64,000 nucleotides of DNA from JADYZU01 sp964540965. GTDB taxonomy: Bacteria; Pseudomonadota; Alphaproteobacteria; Rhodobacterales; Rhodobacteraceae. The stretch is taken from the NCBI GenBank assembly GCA_964540965.1, contig CAZIOT010000010.1, forward strand, positions 86,794 to 150,793, in the 5' to 3' direction. The notes under the pieces were generated by a model, which was not told the DNA's origin, did no database searches, and was given only the letters and a program-made list of their open reading frames with translations. This document shows positions 1-8,695 of the stretch, one piece after another (the stretch's first letter is position 1; every line of letters starts with the position of its first letter). A program made the position numbers and the translations under genes.

Positions 1-744
1 GCCGCAATTCGACTGCATGATGTAAAGGCTGCCGTTGTATCCCTTGTCCGTCAGGCCCTTTTCCAGCCGGTCAAGATAGCGTTCGGCGGCGGGCTGGACA
101 TAGGCCGACAGCACCGTGGTCGAAGTGCGTTCGTATTCGCGCCATTCGCGGGTGATCTGGTGGCTGGCCACCGCCGCGACACCGGGCCAGAGCCGGCGCA
201 ATTCGGCGATCACCGCCTCCTCATGCGCCGGGTTGGCATAGGCGTGGATCAGGCAGACGGCGACGGCATTGATGCCCGCCGCCTGGAAATCGGCAACGAT
301 CCCCGGCAGGCCAGACAGGTCAAGCGGCACCTGTTCGGCCCCGTGGAAATCCATCCGCCCCGGCACTTCGCGGCGCAGATGGCGTTCGACGAAAGGCGCC
401 GGCTTTTCATACATCAGGTTGAAGAAGTCGGGCCGGTTGCCGCGGCCGATTTCCAGCACGTCGCGAAAGCCGCGCGTGGTGATGAGGCCGACCTTCGCCC
501 CCTTGCGTTCGGTCAGCGAATTGATGACGACCGTGGTGCCATGGGCAAAGAAGTCGACCGTGGAAATGTCGACCCCGGCCTTGTCCAGCACGTTCAGCAC
601 GCCCTTTTCGAATTCGGGCGGGGTGGTGTCGGATTTCTCGGTCCGCACCGTCTGGCGCCCGGTTCTGGTGTCGGTCTCGAAATGCACCAGATCGGTGAAG
701 GTGCCGCCGACATCGGTGGCGACGCGGATGATCTTGTCGGACAT
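1..744 (-). CDS. Hydantoinase/oxoprolinase family protein, HyuA-like, N-terminal part (truncated by window edge)
   Basis: The 248 codons present form the N-terminal domain of the hydantoinase A/5-oxoprolinase family, which couples ATP hydrolysis to opening of cyclic amides. The nucleotide-binding loop VGGTFTD lies near residues 12-18, followed by FAHGTTVVIN and the family segment around GFRDVLEIGRGNR. The gene runs off the left edge, so the C-terminal two thirds and any HyuB partner cannot be seen. It is last in view in the minus-strand operon that starts at 8567, after the ABC permease. The ATG at 744 has only a weak upstream GGGAA. Family is clear; the substrate (a hydantoin, 5-oxoproline or other lactam) is not shown by sequence. 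Confidence 0.88.
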   Translation of the reverse strand, partial: MSDKIIRVATDVGGTFTDLVHFETDTRTGRQTVRTEKSDTTPPEFEKGVLNVLDKAGVDISTVDFFAHGTTVVINSLTERKGAKVGLITTRGFRDVLEIGRGNRPDFFNLMYEKPAPFVERHLRREVPGRMDFHGAEQVPLDLSGLPGIVADFQAAGINAVAVCLIHAYANPAHEEAVIAELRRLWPGVAAVASHQITREWREYERTSTTVLSAYVQPAAERYLDRLEKGLTDKGYNGSLYIMQSNCG

Positions 745-786
745 GGGTTTTCCCACTCTTGGGCCGCAAGGGCATGACGGGGACGG

Positions 787-807
787 GCGGCCCCCGGACG
801 GGGCCGC
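787..807 (-). other. Intercistronic stem-loop
   Basis: GCGGCCCC (787-794) and GGGGCCGC (800-807) form a perfect 8-bp stem with a 5-base loop between the permease stop and the hyuA start. There is no T tract after it on the minus strand, so an mRNA-stabilising or processing role is more likely than full termination. This is inference from structure only. Confidence 0.35.
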
Positions 808-834
808 GCGCAGGGTTTGACGGATGGGCCGGGC

Positions 835-1812
835 CTAGCGGCGGTTGCCGCCCGAGGCCGCCAGAGCGACCGCCAGCACGATGATGACGCCGGTGGTCAG
901 GTCCTTGAAGAACGGGTCGACGTTCATGATGTTGAAGCCGTTGCCGATCAGCGCCATCAGCAGCACGCCCGCCATCGACCGCCACACCGCCCCGGCGCCG
1001 CCCATGATCGAGGTGCCGCCAAGGATGACCGCGGCAATCGCCTCGAACTCGATCCCCATGCCGGACCCGCTTTCGGCGGTCGACACGCGGCTGGTGGTGA
1101 TGAGGCCGGCAATCCCCGCGGCCATGCCACACAGGGCAAAGGTGATGACCTTGACCCGGTTGGTGCGGATGCCCGACAGGATCGCCGCCTCTTCATTGCC
1201 GCCGACGGCAAAGACGGCGCGGCCGAATGTGGTGCGGTTCAGCACGAACATCATGATGCCCATGAAGCCGAGCATGACGAAGACGGCGATATTGACCTGC
1301 GCGAAGCCCAGGTCGATGCGGCCGCGGCCCAGCCATTCAAAGCTTTCCACCCGCACCGGCACCTGCTTGCCGTCGCTGATCAGCACGGCAAAGCCGCGAT
1401 AGACCATGCTTGTCGCAAGTGTGGCGAGGAAGGAATGGACATTGAAGACGGTGATGACCAGTCCGTTGATCGTGCCCAGCACCAGCCCGATCAGCGGCGC
1501 GACAAAGATCGCCAGCACCGGACTGACATTCACCACGATCAGCGCCGATGTCACCGCTGCCACGGCAAAGATCGCCCCCGCCGACAGGTCGAACCCGCCG
1601 CCGATGATGACCAGCGTCAGCGCACAGGCGATGATGAACACCGGCGTCCACTGGTTGAGGATGTTGAGCAGGTTGCGCGGCGTCAGGAACGACGCGTTGG
1701 TAAAGCTCAGCACCGCCATCAGCACGATGATGATGACGACAACGCCATAGTCGCGGGCGATATTGCCGGGCTTGAGGCGCGAACGCGGCGCGCTTGCAGG
1801 GGTGGCAGTCAT
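835..1812 (-). CDS. Sugar-type (CUT2, RbsC-like) ABC transporter permease
   Basis: A 325-residue integral membrane protein of the RbsC/XylH permease family (BPD_transp_2). It has many hydrophobic segments and the family segment GGFDLSAGAIFAV near residues 75-87. Its ATG overlaps the end of the ATPase gene by 4 bases (ATGA), so the two are translationally coupled. It would form the membrane channel for the binding protein at 3414-4409. CUT2 systems carry pentoses, autoinducer-2, nucleosides and other polar solutes. The hydroxyproline-type enzymes upstream suggest an amino-acid-derived or glycosylated substrate here, but that is inference. Confidence 0.9.
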   Translation of the reverse strand: MTATPASAPRSRLKPGNIARDYGVVVIIIVLMAVLSFTNASFLTPRNLLNILNQWTPVFIIACALTLVIIGGGFDLSAGAIFAVAAVTSALIVVNVSPVLAIFVAPLIGLVLGTINGLVITVFNVHSFLATLATSMVYRGFAVLISDGKQVPVRVESFEWLGRGRIDLGFAQVNIAVFVMLGFMGIMMFVLNRTTFGRAVFAVGGNEEAAILSGIRTNRVKVITFALCGMAAGIAGLITTSRVSTAESGSGMGIEFEAIAAVILGGTSIMGGAGAVWRSMAGVLLMALIGNGFNIMNVDPFFKDLTTGVIIVLAVALAASGGNRR

Positions 1813-3344
1813 TCGGCGGCGACCTCCGGGTGGGTAGAGTTGCGGCTCTGTTCGAGAAACACGCGATGCAGGGCGGATTCGACGGTCAGGGCGGCCGAGG
1901 GTTCTTCGGCAAAGATGCGCCCGTTGCTCATCAGATAGGATCGGTGCGACAGGTTGATCACCTCCTCGATTTCCGAGGAGATCAGCAGGACGGCGACACC
2001 CTGCCGCGCCATCTCGACGATGAATTCATGGATGCGCTGGCGGGCGCCGATATCGACCCCGCGCGAGGGTTCGTCGAGGATCAGCAGTTTCGGCCGCGCG
2101 ACGGCCCATTTCGACAACAGCACCTTCTGCTGGTTGCCGCCGGAATAGCGCGCGACATTGCCGTCGACACGGGCGGGAACGATGCCGAAATGGCGGATCA
2201 TCTCGGTCACCCGCTCGACCTCGACCCGGCGGTTGACGATGCCCCAGCGGCTGATGGCGCCCAGCGTGGCCAGACTGATATTCGGCCGCGTGGTCTGGGT
2301 CAGGACCAGTCCCTGCTTGCGCCGGTCTTCGGGGACAAGGCCGATGCCACGCGCCGCCGCCCGGCGAACATCAAGGTCGCCCTGCCGTTCGCCTTCGATG
2401 TAATACTCGCCGGCCGAGATCTCGTCGGCGCCGAACAGGGCGCGGGCAATCTCGGTCCGGCCGGCGCCGACAAGGCCGATCAGGCCGACGATTTCGCCCG
2501 GCCGCACCGTGAGCGAAATGTCCGACAGGCCGGTATGGGTCGACACGCCCCGCAGTTCCACCACCGGGGCCACTTCGGGGCCCGGTTGCGGCGGCAGTTC
2601 GGGCCACAGGATGTCCGATTCACCGCCCAGCATGGAATTGACCAGGCTCTGCTTGGTCTCGCCGGCGATGGGCGAGGTGCGGACGACGCGGCCGTCGCGC
2701 ATCACCGTCACGTTGTCGCAATTGGCGATGATGTGGTCGAGGAAGTGGCTGACGTAGATCACCGTCTTGCCCTGCGCCTTGAGCCGGCGGATCACGCCAT
2801 GAAGGCGCTCGGCCTCGTCCTCGGTCAGCGACGACGTCGGTTCGTCCATGATGATGATGCGGGCATCGCGGGCGATGGCGCGCATGATCTCGACCTTCTG
2901 GCGTTCGGCGATGCGCAGCGAGGCGACCTTGGCCAGGGGATCAAGGCCGAAATCGCAGGTCTGTTCCAGCGCCGCGAACCGTTCGAGGTCGCCCTTGACC
3001 AGAACGCCGCCTTTCGCGCTTTCGATGCCCAGAAACACGTTCTGGACCACGTTCAGCTCCGGGGCGAGCTGCAATTCCTGGTGGATCATCGCCACGCCAT
3101 GGGCCAGTGCGTCGCGCGGGGTAAAGCGCGTCACCTCGGCGCCGAAGATCGCGACGCTGCCCTCGTCGGCGGTGTAGTAGCCGCCGATGATCTTGCCCAG
3201 GCTCGACTTGCCGGCGCCGTTTTCGCCGACCAGCGCATGGACGCCGCCGGCAAGGATGTCGACGTCGATTTCGTTCAGGATGCGCGTGCCGCCGAAACTC
3301 TTGGCGACGCCCCGCACGCTGACGGCAATCTGTCCTTCGGTCAT
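1809..3344 (-). CDS. CUT2-type sugar ABC transporter ATP-binding protein, two ABC domains
   Basis: A 511-residue RbsA/MglA-like ATPase with tandem ABC modules. The first Walker A is GENGAGKSS (about 41-48) and its Walker B is IIIMDEPTSS. The second module has a degenerate P-loop, GLVGAGRTE, as usual in this family, with the signature SGGNQQKV and Walker B LLILDEPSRGVD. I chose the ATG at 3344 rather than 3362 because the protein then begins directly with the domain. It follows the binding-protein gene after a strong hairpin and overlaps the permease gene by 4 bases. It powers import by the transporter encoded at 835-4409. Confidence 0.92.
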   Translation of the reverse strand: MTEGQIAVSVRGVAKSFGGTRILNEIDVDILAGGVHALVGENGAGKSSLGKIIGGYYTADEGSVAIFGAEVTRFTPRDALAHGVAMIHQELQLAPELNVVQNVFLGIESAKGGVLVKGDLERFAALEQTCDFGLDPLAKVASLRIAERQKVEIMRAIARDARIIIMDEPTSSLTEDEAERLHGVIRRLKAQGKTVIYVSHFLDHIIANCDNVTVMRDGRVVRTSPIAGETKQSLVNSMLGGESDILWPELPPQPGPEVAPVVELRGVSTHTGLSDISLTVRPGEIVGLIGLVGAGRTEIARALFGADEISAGEYYIEGERQGDLDVRRAAARGIGLVPEDRRKQGLVLTQTTRPNISLATLGAISRWGIVNRRVEVERVTEMIRHFGIVPARVDGNVARYSGGNQQKVLLSKWAVARPKLLILDEPSRGVDIGARQRIHEFIVEMARQGVAVLLISSEIEEVINLSHRSYLMSNGRIFAEEPSAALTVESALHRVFLEQSRNSTHPEVAAE

Positions 3345-3374
3345 TCGGCCCCCGGTCGCCAAGGGTTGCGGAAA

Positions 3375-3401
3375 CGGGCCGGGGGAATGCCCCCCGGCCC
3401 G
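3375..3401 (-). other. GC-rich hairpin between binding-protein and ATPase genes
   Basis: CGGGCCGGGGG (3375-3385) pairs perfectly over 11 bp with CCCCCGGCCCG (3391-3401), loop AATGC. On the minus-strand transcript it lies just after the binding-protein stop and is followed by TTTCC. Such hairpins are known to act as partial terminators or 3'-end protectors that raise binding protein over membrane components (as at malE-malF). A stem with almost the same sequence lies at 43090-43114, downstream of the second binding-protein gene. Confidence 0.65.
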
Positions 3402-3413
3402 GCTGTCAAAGGC

Positions 3414-4409
3414 TCAGCCCTGCCATTCGGCGGTGAAGTCGGGGTTGGCGTCCAGCCATTCCTTGGTCACGATCAGCGGGTTGGCACCGCCGGCCGAGGG
3501 GTCGATATGGGTCGCCGCCTCGCCGCCGCGGGCGACCGCGATCAGCGCCTGCGCCGCCAGGTAGCCCTCGGAATAGGGGTTGCCCGACAGGGTGGCGTCG
3601 AACACGCCTTCGCGGATCTTGTCGACCGTGATCTGGTTCAGCCCGCCGCCGATCAGATAGACCGAGGCCGGGTCGATGCCCGCATCCTCAAGCGCGATCT
3701 CGACGCCCAGGAGGTGCTGGTCGGCATTCGACAGCACGGCGTCGATTTCCGGGTTGGCCTGCAGGATGTCGGTCATCGCGGTCAGCGACTGGTCGGGGTT
3801 GTAGTTGCCTTCGCCGGTGGCGACGATCTGGATGTTGGCATGGTTGGCCAGCACCGATTCAAACGTCTCGTAGCGCAGGTTGTCGAACGGATACTGCAGC
3901 TGGCCGATCATGACGACGACGCGGCAGGGATCCTTGTCGGCGCAATAGGCGACAACGGCTTCGGCCTGGGCGGCGGCACCGACGGTCGGGTCAAGCGCGA
4001 CGGTGGTGGTCAGGCCCGGAACCTGCGGTTCCATGTTGGTCAGATCCGGACCGACCGGGAACAGCACCGAGGCGACCAGAAGGTCGGCGGCGGTCGCTTC
4101 TTCCAGCGCCGAGGCGATGCCCACGGTGTCGTTCGGGGCGATGATGATGCCGTCGAAGTTGCCGCCGGCGATGATGTCCTCGACCTGCGAATATTGCACG
4201 GTGGCGTTGAACTCGCCGTCAAAGATTTCGACTTCGACATTGCCGGCTTCGGCGGCAGCGGCCTGCACGCCCTGCCAGGTGGAGTCGTTGTAGCCGTTCT
4301 GGCTCGACGCGGCCAGGAAGGCGAGCCGCACCGGCTCGTCCTGCGCCAGGACGGCGACCGGCGTCAGCGCGGTGGCCAGAAGGGCGGCGGCGATCAGTTT
4401 CTTGGACAT
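3414..4409 (-). CDS. Periplasmic substrate-binding protein of the CUT2-type ABC transporter
   Basis: A 331-residue precursor with a Sec signal peptide (MSKK, hydrophobic core, AVLA before QDEP; likely cleavage after residue 22). The mature part is a type I periplasmic binding fold (Peripla_BP_4, RbsB-like): VRLAFLAASS near the start, DGIIIAPND near residue 85, and the C-terminal lobe segment GNPYSEGYLAAQAL. The start has a good site, GAGGAG, 7 bases upstream. It is the ligand-selecting component for the permease and ATPase that follow. The ligand cannot be read from the sequence; the surrounding enzymes suggest a hydroxyproline-containing or cyclic amide compound. Confidence 0.9.
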   Translation of the reverse strand: MSKKLIAAALLATALTPVAVLAQDEPVRLAFLAASSQNGYNDSTWQGVQAAAAEAGNVEVEIFDGEFNATVQYSQVEDIIAGGNFDGIIIAPNDTVGIASALEEATAADLLVASVLFPVGPDLTNMEPQVPGLTTTVALDPTVGAAAQAEAVVAYCADKDPCRVVVMIGQLQYPFDNLRYETFESVLANHANIQIVATGEGNYNPDQSLTAMTDILQANPEIDAVLSNADQHLLGVEIALEDAGIDPASVYLIGGGLNQITVDKIREGVFDATLSGNPYSEGYLAAQALIAVARGGEAATHIDPSAGGANPLIVTKEWLDANPDFTAEWQG

Positions 4410-4543
4410 GTGGTTCTCCTCGTGACGGGGCGCTGTTGCCCCTGCTCCTGTTGACGGGGCACGGCGGCCCCTTTTCTTCGGTAGTCCGGCCCCTGTCGCG
4501 GAGCCGTTTTCGTGTCCGGGGCCGTGGCCGCCCCCGGAGGAAA

Positions 4544-5089
4544 TCAGCCTTCCATCGCGGCGGGGCCGGCGGGGGCACCGCCCGGATGGAATGTCGCCGT
4601 CTCGGCCCCTTCCTTCAGCAACAGAAGGAACGCCAGGGTTGCGACGGGTTGCCAGGCCATCACCGCCGCCACGCGGTCGGCGGTGAAATGGCCCTTGCGG
4701 TTCAAGAGGTTGATCGTGCCGATCACCTCACCCCCGGCAATCGCCGGCAGGTTCATGTTCGATTCCATCCCAAGGTCGCGGATCTTTTCCCAGTCGAAAA
4801 AGACAGTAGCGATTTCCTCGATCGTGGTCGAATGGAACGGCTGCCTGCCCTCGATCACCCGTTCGAAATAAAGGTTGCGGTCGAGCCGCTTGAAGTTGCC
4901 GGTCGGATAGGCTGCGGCATCGTCTGTCCACACCCGGCGCGACCGCAAGGCAGGCACATCATAGACCGAGGCCGTGGTCAGAAGCGACCCGACATCGGCA
5001 TTGATCCCGGCATGGGCATAGGCAAAGACCGCCGCCGCGGCACCGGGGCCGGCGGCAAGCGCAAAGGCGTGGTGCAGGTCGACGCTCAT
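4544..5089 (-). CDS. GAF domain protein
   Basis: A 181-residue soluble protein. Residues about 55-165 look like a GAF sensor domain: YFERVIEGRQPFHS, then MNLPAIAGGEVIGTINLLN, the typical GAF core beta-strand pair. No output domain (HTH, kinase or cyclase) is attached. Its ATG at 5089 overlaps the stop of the amidohydrolase gene by 4 bases (ATGA), so it belongs to the same catabolic operon. Stand-alone GAF proteins of this kind may bind small ligands. Whether this one is enzymatic, a sensor or a chaperone cannot be decided. An in-frame upstream extension to 5329 would run inside the amidohydrolase gene and is rejected. Confidence 0.72.
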   Translation of the reverse strand: MSVDLHHAFALAAGPGAAAAVFAYAHAGINADVGSLLTTASVYDVPALRSRRVWTDDAAAYPTGNFKRLDRNLYFERVIEGRQPFHSTTIEEIATVFFDWEKIRDLGMESNMNLPAIAGGEVIGTINLLNRKGHFTADRVAAVMAWQPVATLAFLLLLKEGAETATFHPGGAPAGPAAMEG

Positions 5090-6312
5090 GCCGCGACCCG
5101 GCGGTCGCGGGCGATGCGGCCGTCCTTGATGACCAGCTTCAGCGTCTCGGCCGGGCGGCCAAGCGCCGAGATGTCGCTGAACGGATCGACCGAGACGGCG
5201 ACAAGATTGGCCCGCGCGCCGGTGGCCAGCGTGCCGATCTGCCCCTCCATCCGCGCGAGTTTCGCGCCGGCGTCCCACATGCCGCGCAGGATTTCCACCG
5301 GCGTCAGCACCTGCGCCAGCAGCGCCCATTCCAGACCGCCATGCGGCCGCAGCGGTCCCAGAAGGTCGGTGCCATAGGCCATCGGCAGCCCGGCATCGCG
5401 CATGTAGGCCAGCGATTTCTGCCCGCCGTCGCGCACCACATCGACCTTGGCATATTCCGCCGGGCCAAGGCCCAGCTTCACGCCGTCGATCTTCAGCCCC
5501 TCATAGGCGGCCAGCGTCGGGATGGCGATGCAGCCGGCCTCGGCCGCCATCTGCGCCGTCTCGGGCTGGATCAGGTTGCAATGCTCAAGCGACTTGACGC
5601 CCAGCTTCACGCAGCGGCGGATCGAGGCATCGGAATAGACATGGGCCGAGACATAGGAATTGGCGTTGCCGGCTTCCTCGACCATCGCCTTCAGCTCGTC
5701 ATCGGAATATTGCAGCCCGTCGATGGGGTCGTTCGGGGACGCCACACCGCCGTTCGCCATCACCTTGATGAAACGGGCGCCTTCCTTGATCATCTTGCGG
5801 CAGGCGCGGCGCACCTCGTCGACGCCATCGGCGACAAGGCCCATCGCGCCCAGCCGGTATTCGAACCAGTTGCGGGTATCGGTGCGCGGGCGCGGGTCGG
5901 CATGGCCGCCGGCCATGGTCAGCCCCTTGCCGCAGATCACCAGATCCGGCCCGTCGATCAGCCCCAGTTCCACGCCGCGCACCAGCCCGAAATCGGCGCC
6001 GCCAAGATCGCGGACGGTGGTAAAGCCCTGATCGAGCAGCTCTTCCATCACCCTGGCCGCCTTGAGCGCCACAAGGCTGTCGGGCTGGATCGCATCGGCC
6101 ACCATGTCAAGCGTCTGCGACACCACATGGAAATGGCTGTCGATGAAGCCCGGCATCAGCGTCAGCCCGGCCAGATCCACGACCTGCGCGCCATCGGGGA
6201 CGGTGCCCTGCCCCGCAATGCGCCCGTCGCGCACCACCAGCGTGGTCGGCGCGGTCAGCCTTCCGGCGTCAAGGTCGGGCAGGCGGGCGTTGGTATAGGC
6301 TGTCGTCGTCAT
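5086..6312 (-). CDS. Metal-dependent amidohydrolase, Xaa-Pro dipeptidase/imidazolonepropionase-like
   Basis: A 408-residue amidohydrolase-superfamily TIM-barrel enzyme with a complete metal-ligand set: HFH in GFIDSHFHVV, the lysine of RFIKVMANGG that is usually carboxylated, histidines in SAHVYSD and SLEHCN, and aspartate in AYGTDLLG. This pattern fits the bacterial subgroup that includes enzymes hydrolysing L-Xaa-L-Pro dipeptides (Sgx9260/Cc2672 type), which suits the hydroxyproline enzymes beside it. GAGGA lies 8 bases before the ATG at 6312, so I prefer it to the ATG at 6318. The family is firm. The substrate is inferred and could be another cyclic amide or N-acyl compound. Confidence 0.82.
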   Translation of the reverse strand: MTTTAYTNARLPDLDAGRLTAPTTLVVRDGRIAGQGTVPDGAQVVDLAGLTLMPGFIDSHFHVVSQTLDMVADAIQPDSLVALKAARVMEELLDQGFTTVRDLGGADFGLVRGVELGLIDGPDLVICGKGLTMAGGHADPRPRTDTRNWFEYRLGAMGLVADGVDEVRRACRKMIKEGARFIKVMANGGVASPNDPIDGLQYSDDELKAMVEEAGNANSYVSAHVYSDASIRRCVKLGVKSLEHCNLIQPETAQMAAEAGCIAIPTLAAYEGLKIDGVKLGLGPAEYAKVDVVRDGGQKSLAYMRDAGLPMAYGTDLLGPLRPHGGLEWALLAQVLTPVEILRGMWDAGAKLARMEGQIGTLATGARANLVAVSVDPFSDISALGRPAETLKLVIKDGRIARDRRVAA

Positions 6313-6321
6313 TGTCATTCC

Positions 6322-7323
6322 TCAGACCACCACGAAGCCGTGGGCATAGGGGTCGCGCGTGTCGATGGTGATGGTGTTGATGCCGGTCTGCCGCGCCCAG
6401 CCGCCGATCGAGGGGACGATGGCATTCAGGTTGCCGACCGTCGCCGCCGCCTCGACCCGGCCCTTGAACAGGCTGCCGATGATCGATTCATGGATGAAAT
6501 CGTCGCCGACCTTGAGCCGGCCCTTGGCGGCAAGCTGTGCCATCCGCGCGCTGGTGCCGGTGCCGCAGGGGCTGCGGTCGATGGCCTTGTCGCCATAGAA
6601 CACCGCATTGCGGGCGTGCGCCCCGGCGACGGTGGCGGCTCCCGTCCACTGGATATGCGACAGGCCCTTGATCGCCGGCTTTTCGGGGTGGACGAAGTCG
6701 TATTTCTCGTTCAGCGCACGCCGCAGTTTCGGGCTGAACCCGACCAGTTCCCCGGCGGTGAAATCGGCCATGTCGCGGAAATTCTTCTGCGGCTCGACGA
6801 TGGCATAGAAGTTGCCGCCATAGGCCACGTCCACGACGATCTCGCCAAGTCCCTCGACCTCGGCGGTCAGCCCCTCGGCATATAGGAAGGACGGCACATT
6901 GGTCAGCCGCACTTCCTCGACGAACCGCCCCTCCTGCACATAGGAAATGTCGACCTTGCCGGCAGGCGCGTCGATGGACAGCCGCCCCGGTTCGCGCGGG
7001 GTGATGAGGCCGTTCTCGATGGCCATGGTGATGGTGCCGATGGTGCCATGGCCGCACATCGGCAGGCAGCCCGAGGTTTCGATGAACAGCACCGCCACGT
7101 CGCAATCGGCGCGCGTCGGGGGATAGAGGATGGAACCCGACATCATGTCGTGCCCGCGGGGTTCGAACATCAGGCCAGTGCGGATCCAGTCCCAGTTGGC
7201 CAGGAAATCGGCGCGCTTCTCGATCATGTCGGCGCCGCGCAGCTGCGGCCCGCCGCCGGCGACTAGGCGCACCGGATTGCCGCAGGTATGGCCGTCAAGG
7301 CACAGGAAAGTATGGACGCTCAT
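6322..7323 (-). CDS. 4-hydroxyproline 2-epimerase (proline racemase family)
   Basis: A 333-residue member of the proline racemase family. Both catalytic cysteines are present: Cys90 in PMCGHGTIG and Cys253 in DRSPCGTGTSAR. Having two cysteines marks racemases/epimerases and excludes the trans-3-hydroxyproline dehydratases, where one is replaced. It would interconvert trans-4-hydroxy-L-proline and cis-4-hydroxy-D-proline in the cytoplasm. The stop region overlaps nothing, but its start overlaps the end of the dehydrogenase gene by 4 bases. That order (epimerase beside D-amino-acid dehydrogenase beside a HypD-like deaminase) is the known hydroxyproline catabolic set. Proline racemase is the main alternative. 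Confidence 0.85.
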   Translation of the reverse strand: MSVHTFLCLDGHTCGNPVRLVAGGGPQLRGADMIEKRADFLANWDWIRTGLMFEPRGHDMMSGSILYPPTRADCDVAVLFIETSGCLPMCGHGTIGTITMAIENGLITPREPGRLSIDAPAGKVDISYVQEGRFVEEVRLTNVPSFLYAEGLTAEVEGLGEIVVDVAYGGNFYAIVEPQKNFRDMADFTAGELVGFSPKLRRALNEKYDFVHPEKPAIKGLSHIQWTGAATVAGAHARNAVFYGDKAIDRSPCGTGTSARMAQLAAKGRLKVGDDFIHESIIGSLFKGRVEAAATVGNLNAIVPSIGGWARQTGINTITIDTRDPYAHGFVVV

Positions 7324-8567
7324 GCGATGGCCCCTGCAAAGCGGTCAGGTCGGAACGGGGTGATGTCGATGGCGGGGGCCTTGCCCTCGGCCAGATCGGC
7401 AAGGATCTCGGCGGTGCCCGGCGATTGGGTCAGGCCAAGGTGGCCGTGGCCAAAGGCCATGACGACCTGCGGCGCGCCGGGCGCGGCGCAGATCACCGGC
7501 AGGCTGTCGGGCATCGAGGGGCGGAACCCCATCCATTCCGTGCCGCCGGTTACTTCAAGATCGGGCAGGAACGCCTTGGCTTTCCTCAGCAATGCCGCGG
7601 CGCGCGACAGGCGCGGCGCGCGGGTCAGCCCGCCCAGTTCGACGCCGCCGCCCACCCGCAGGCCGTGGCCGACCTTCGACACGACAATGCCGTGGTCGGC
7701 AAAGGTCAGATGCGTGCGCAGGTCAAAGGCGCCGGCGGGCAGAGTGGTGTTGTAGCCGCGTTCGGTATCCAGGGGCAGGCGCAGCCCCACCTCTTTCGCC
7801 AGGGGTTTCGACCAGGCCCCGGCGGCAATCACCACGCGGTCGAACCTCAGGGTTTCGCCGCCCGAGACGACCTCGACCCCGCCCTCTACCGGGCGCAGCC
7901 GGTCGGCGCGGCCCTTGTGGCGCACCGCACCATGCGCCACGGCCCTTTCGGCCATTTCCCTTGTCCAGACCGCCGGATCGGTGACGTTGATCCAGTCGGG
8001 CGTCCAGCCGCCATGGGTAAAGCGCGGCGCAAGTCCGGGCTGGATCGCGGCCAGCGCGGCCGGGCTTTCCAGCAGGTCGAACCGCACCCCGGCCGCGCGG
8101 CGTTCGTCCCAGCCGGGCAGGCTGGCGCGGAAGGCCGCCTCGCCCTCGTAAACCTGCAACTGGCCTTCGCGGCGCAACAGATGTTCAAGGTTCTCCGCCA
8201 CGACCAGCCGCGACAGCGCCTGCTGCGACAGCGCCATCATCGCCGATTGCGCGGCGACGGCCGGGCCATAGCGGTCGGCCCAGGACGACCGCCAGAACCG
8301 CACCAGCCAGGGCGCGATCGCCGGCAGGTTGCCCGGCGGAATCGACAAGGGCCCATTCGGATCCAGCAGCCAGAACGGCGCCTTGCGCATGATTCCGGGT
8401 GTGGCAAGCGGGATGACATCGGCAAAGGCAAAGGCGCCGGCATTGCCGAAAGCCGCCGATCCGGCGCCCGCTTCGGGGTCGATCAGCGTCACGGCGTGAC
8501 CGCGGCGCGACAGGGCCAGCGCGGTGGTCGCGCCGATAATCCCCGCTCCGATCACGCCTGCTTTCAT
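7320..8567 (-). CDS. FAD-dependent D-amino-acid dehydrogenase, probable cis-4-hydroxy-D-proline dehydrogenase (HypO-like)
   Basis: A 415-residue DadA/glycine-oxidase fold flavoprotein. The dinucleotide-binding motif GAGIIGATTALALSRRGH starts at residue 7, and the second FAD-contact segment FDRVVIAAGAWSKPL is near residue 255. It is first in the minus-strand operon and overlaps the epimerase gene. In the hydroxyproline pathway this enzyme oxidises cis-4-hydroxy-D-proline to delta1-pyrroline-4-hydroxy-2-carboxylate and passes electrons to the respiratory chain. A generic D-amino acid dehydrogenase is possible by sequence; the neighbours make the hydroxyproline role the best inference. Confidence 0.82.
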   Translation of the reverse strand: MKAGVIGAGIIGATTALALSRRGHAVTLIDPEAGAGSAAFGNAGAFAFADVIPLATPGIMRKAPFWLLDPNGPLSIPPGNLPAIAPWLVRFWRSSWADRYGPAVAAQSAMMALSQQALSRLVVAENLEHLLRREGQLQVYEGEAAFRASLPGWDERRAAGVRFDLLESPAALAAIQPGLAPRFTHGGWTPDWINVTDPAVWTREMAERAVAHGAVRHKGRADRLRPVEGGVEVVSGGETLRFDRVVIAAGAWSKPLAKEVGLRLPLDTERGYNTTLPAGAFDLRTHLTFADHGIVVSKVGHGLRVGGGVELGGLTRAPRLSRAAALLRKAKAFLPDLEVTGGTEWMGFRPSMPDSLPVICAAPGAPQVVMAFGHGHLGLTQSPGTAEILADLAEGKAPAIDITPFRPDRFAGAIA

Positions 8568-8614
8568 GCCCCGCCCCCAGGTTCCGAATCTTTCCTATCG
8601 GCAAATATGCTTCT

Positions 8615-8645
8615 TGTCGACACATAACATATATTGCATCGACAT
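8615..8645. promoter_or_regulatory. Candidate GntR operator in the divergent control region (TGTCGACA plus degenerate copy)
   Basis: The perfect palindrome TGTCGACA (8615-8622) is followed about 20 bases on by the degenerate copy GCATCGACAT. Both lie in an AT-rich stretch between the dehydrogenase start (8567, minus) and the GntR gene (8696, plus). The same 8-mer occurs twice in the other divergent gap of this cluster, at 10769 and 10833, which makes it the best candidate for the regulator's binding site. Confidence 0.6.
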
Positions 8646-8695
8646 AATCCATTCATCTAGGCTGGCATCAGGAAACCCGCGATCAGGAGCCGCAG

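Noticed and set aside
1794..4454. An 886-codon plus-strand open frame over the CUT2 transporter genes
   Set aside because: It is antisense to three genes with clear ABC transporter motifs. No domain or start signal supports it.
4410..4543. Riboswitch or terminator between the GAF and binding-protein genes
   Set aside because: The 134-base gap has scattered GGGGC/GCCCC tracts but no consistent stem followed by U's and no recognisable aptamer.
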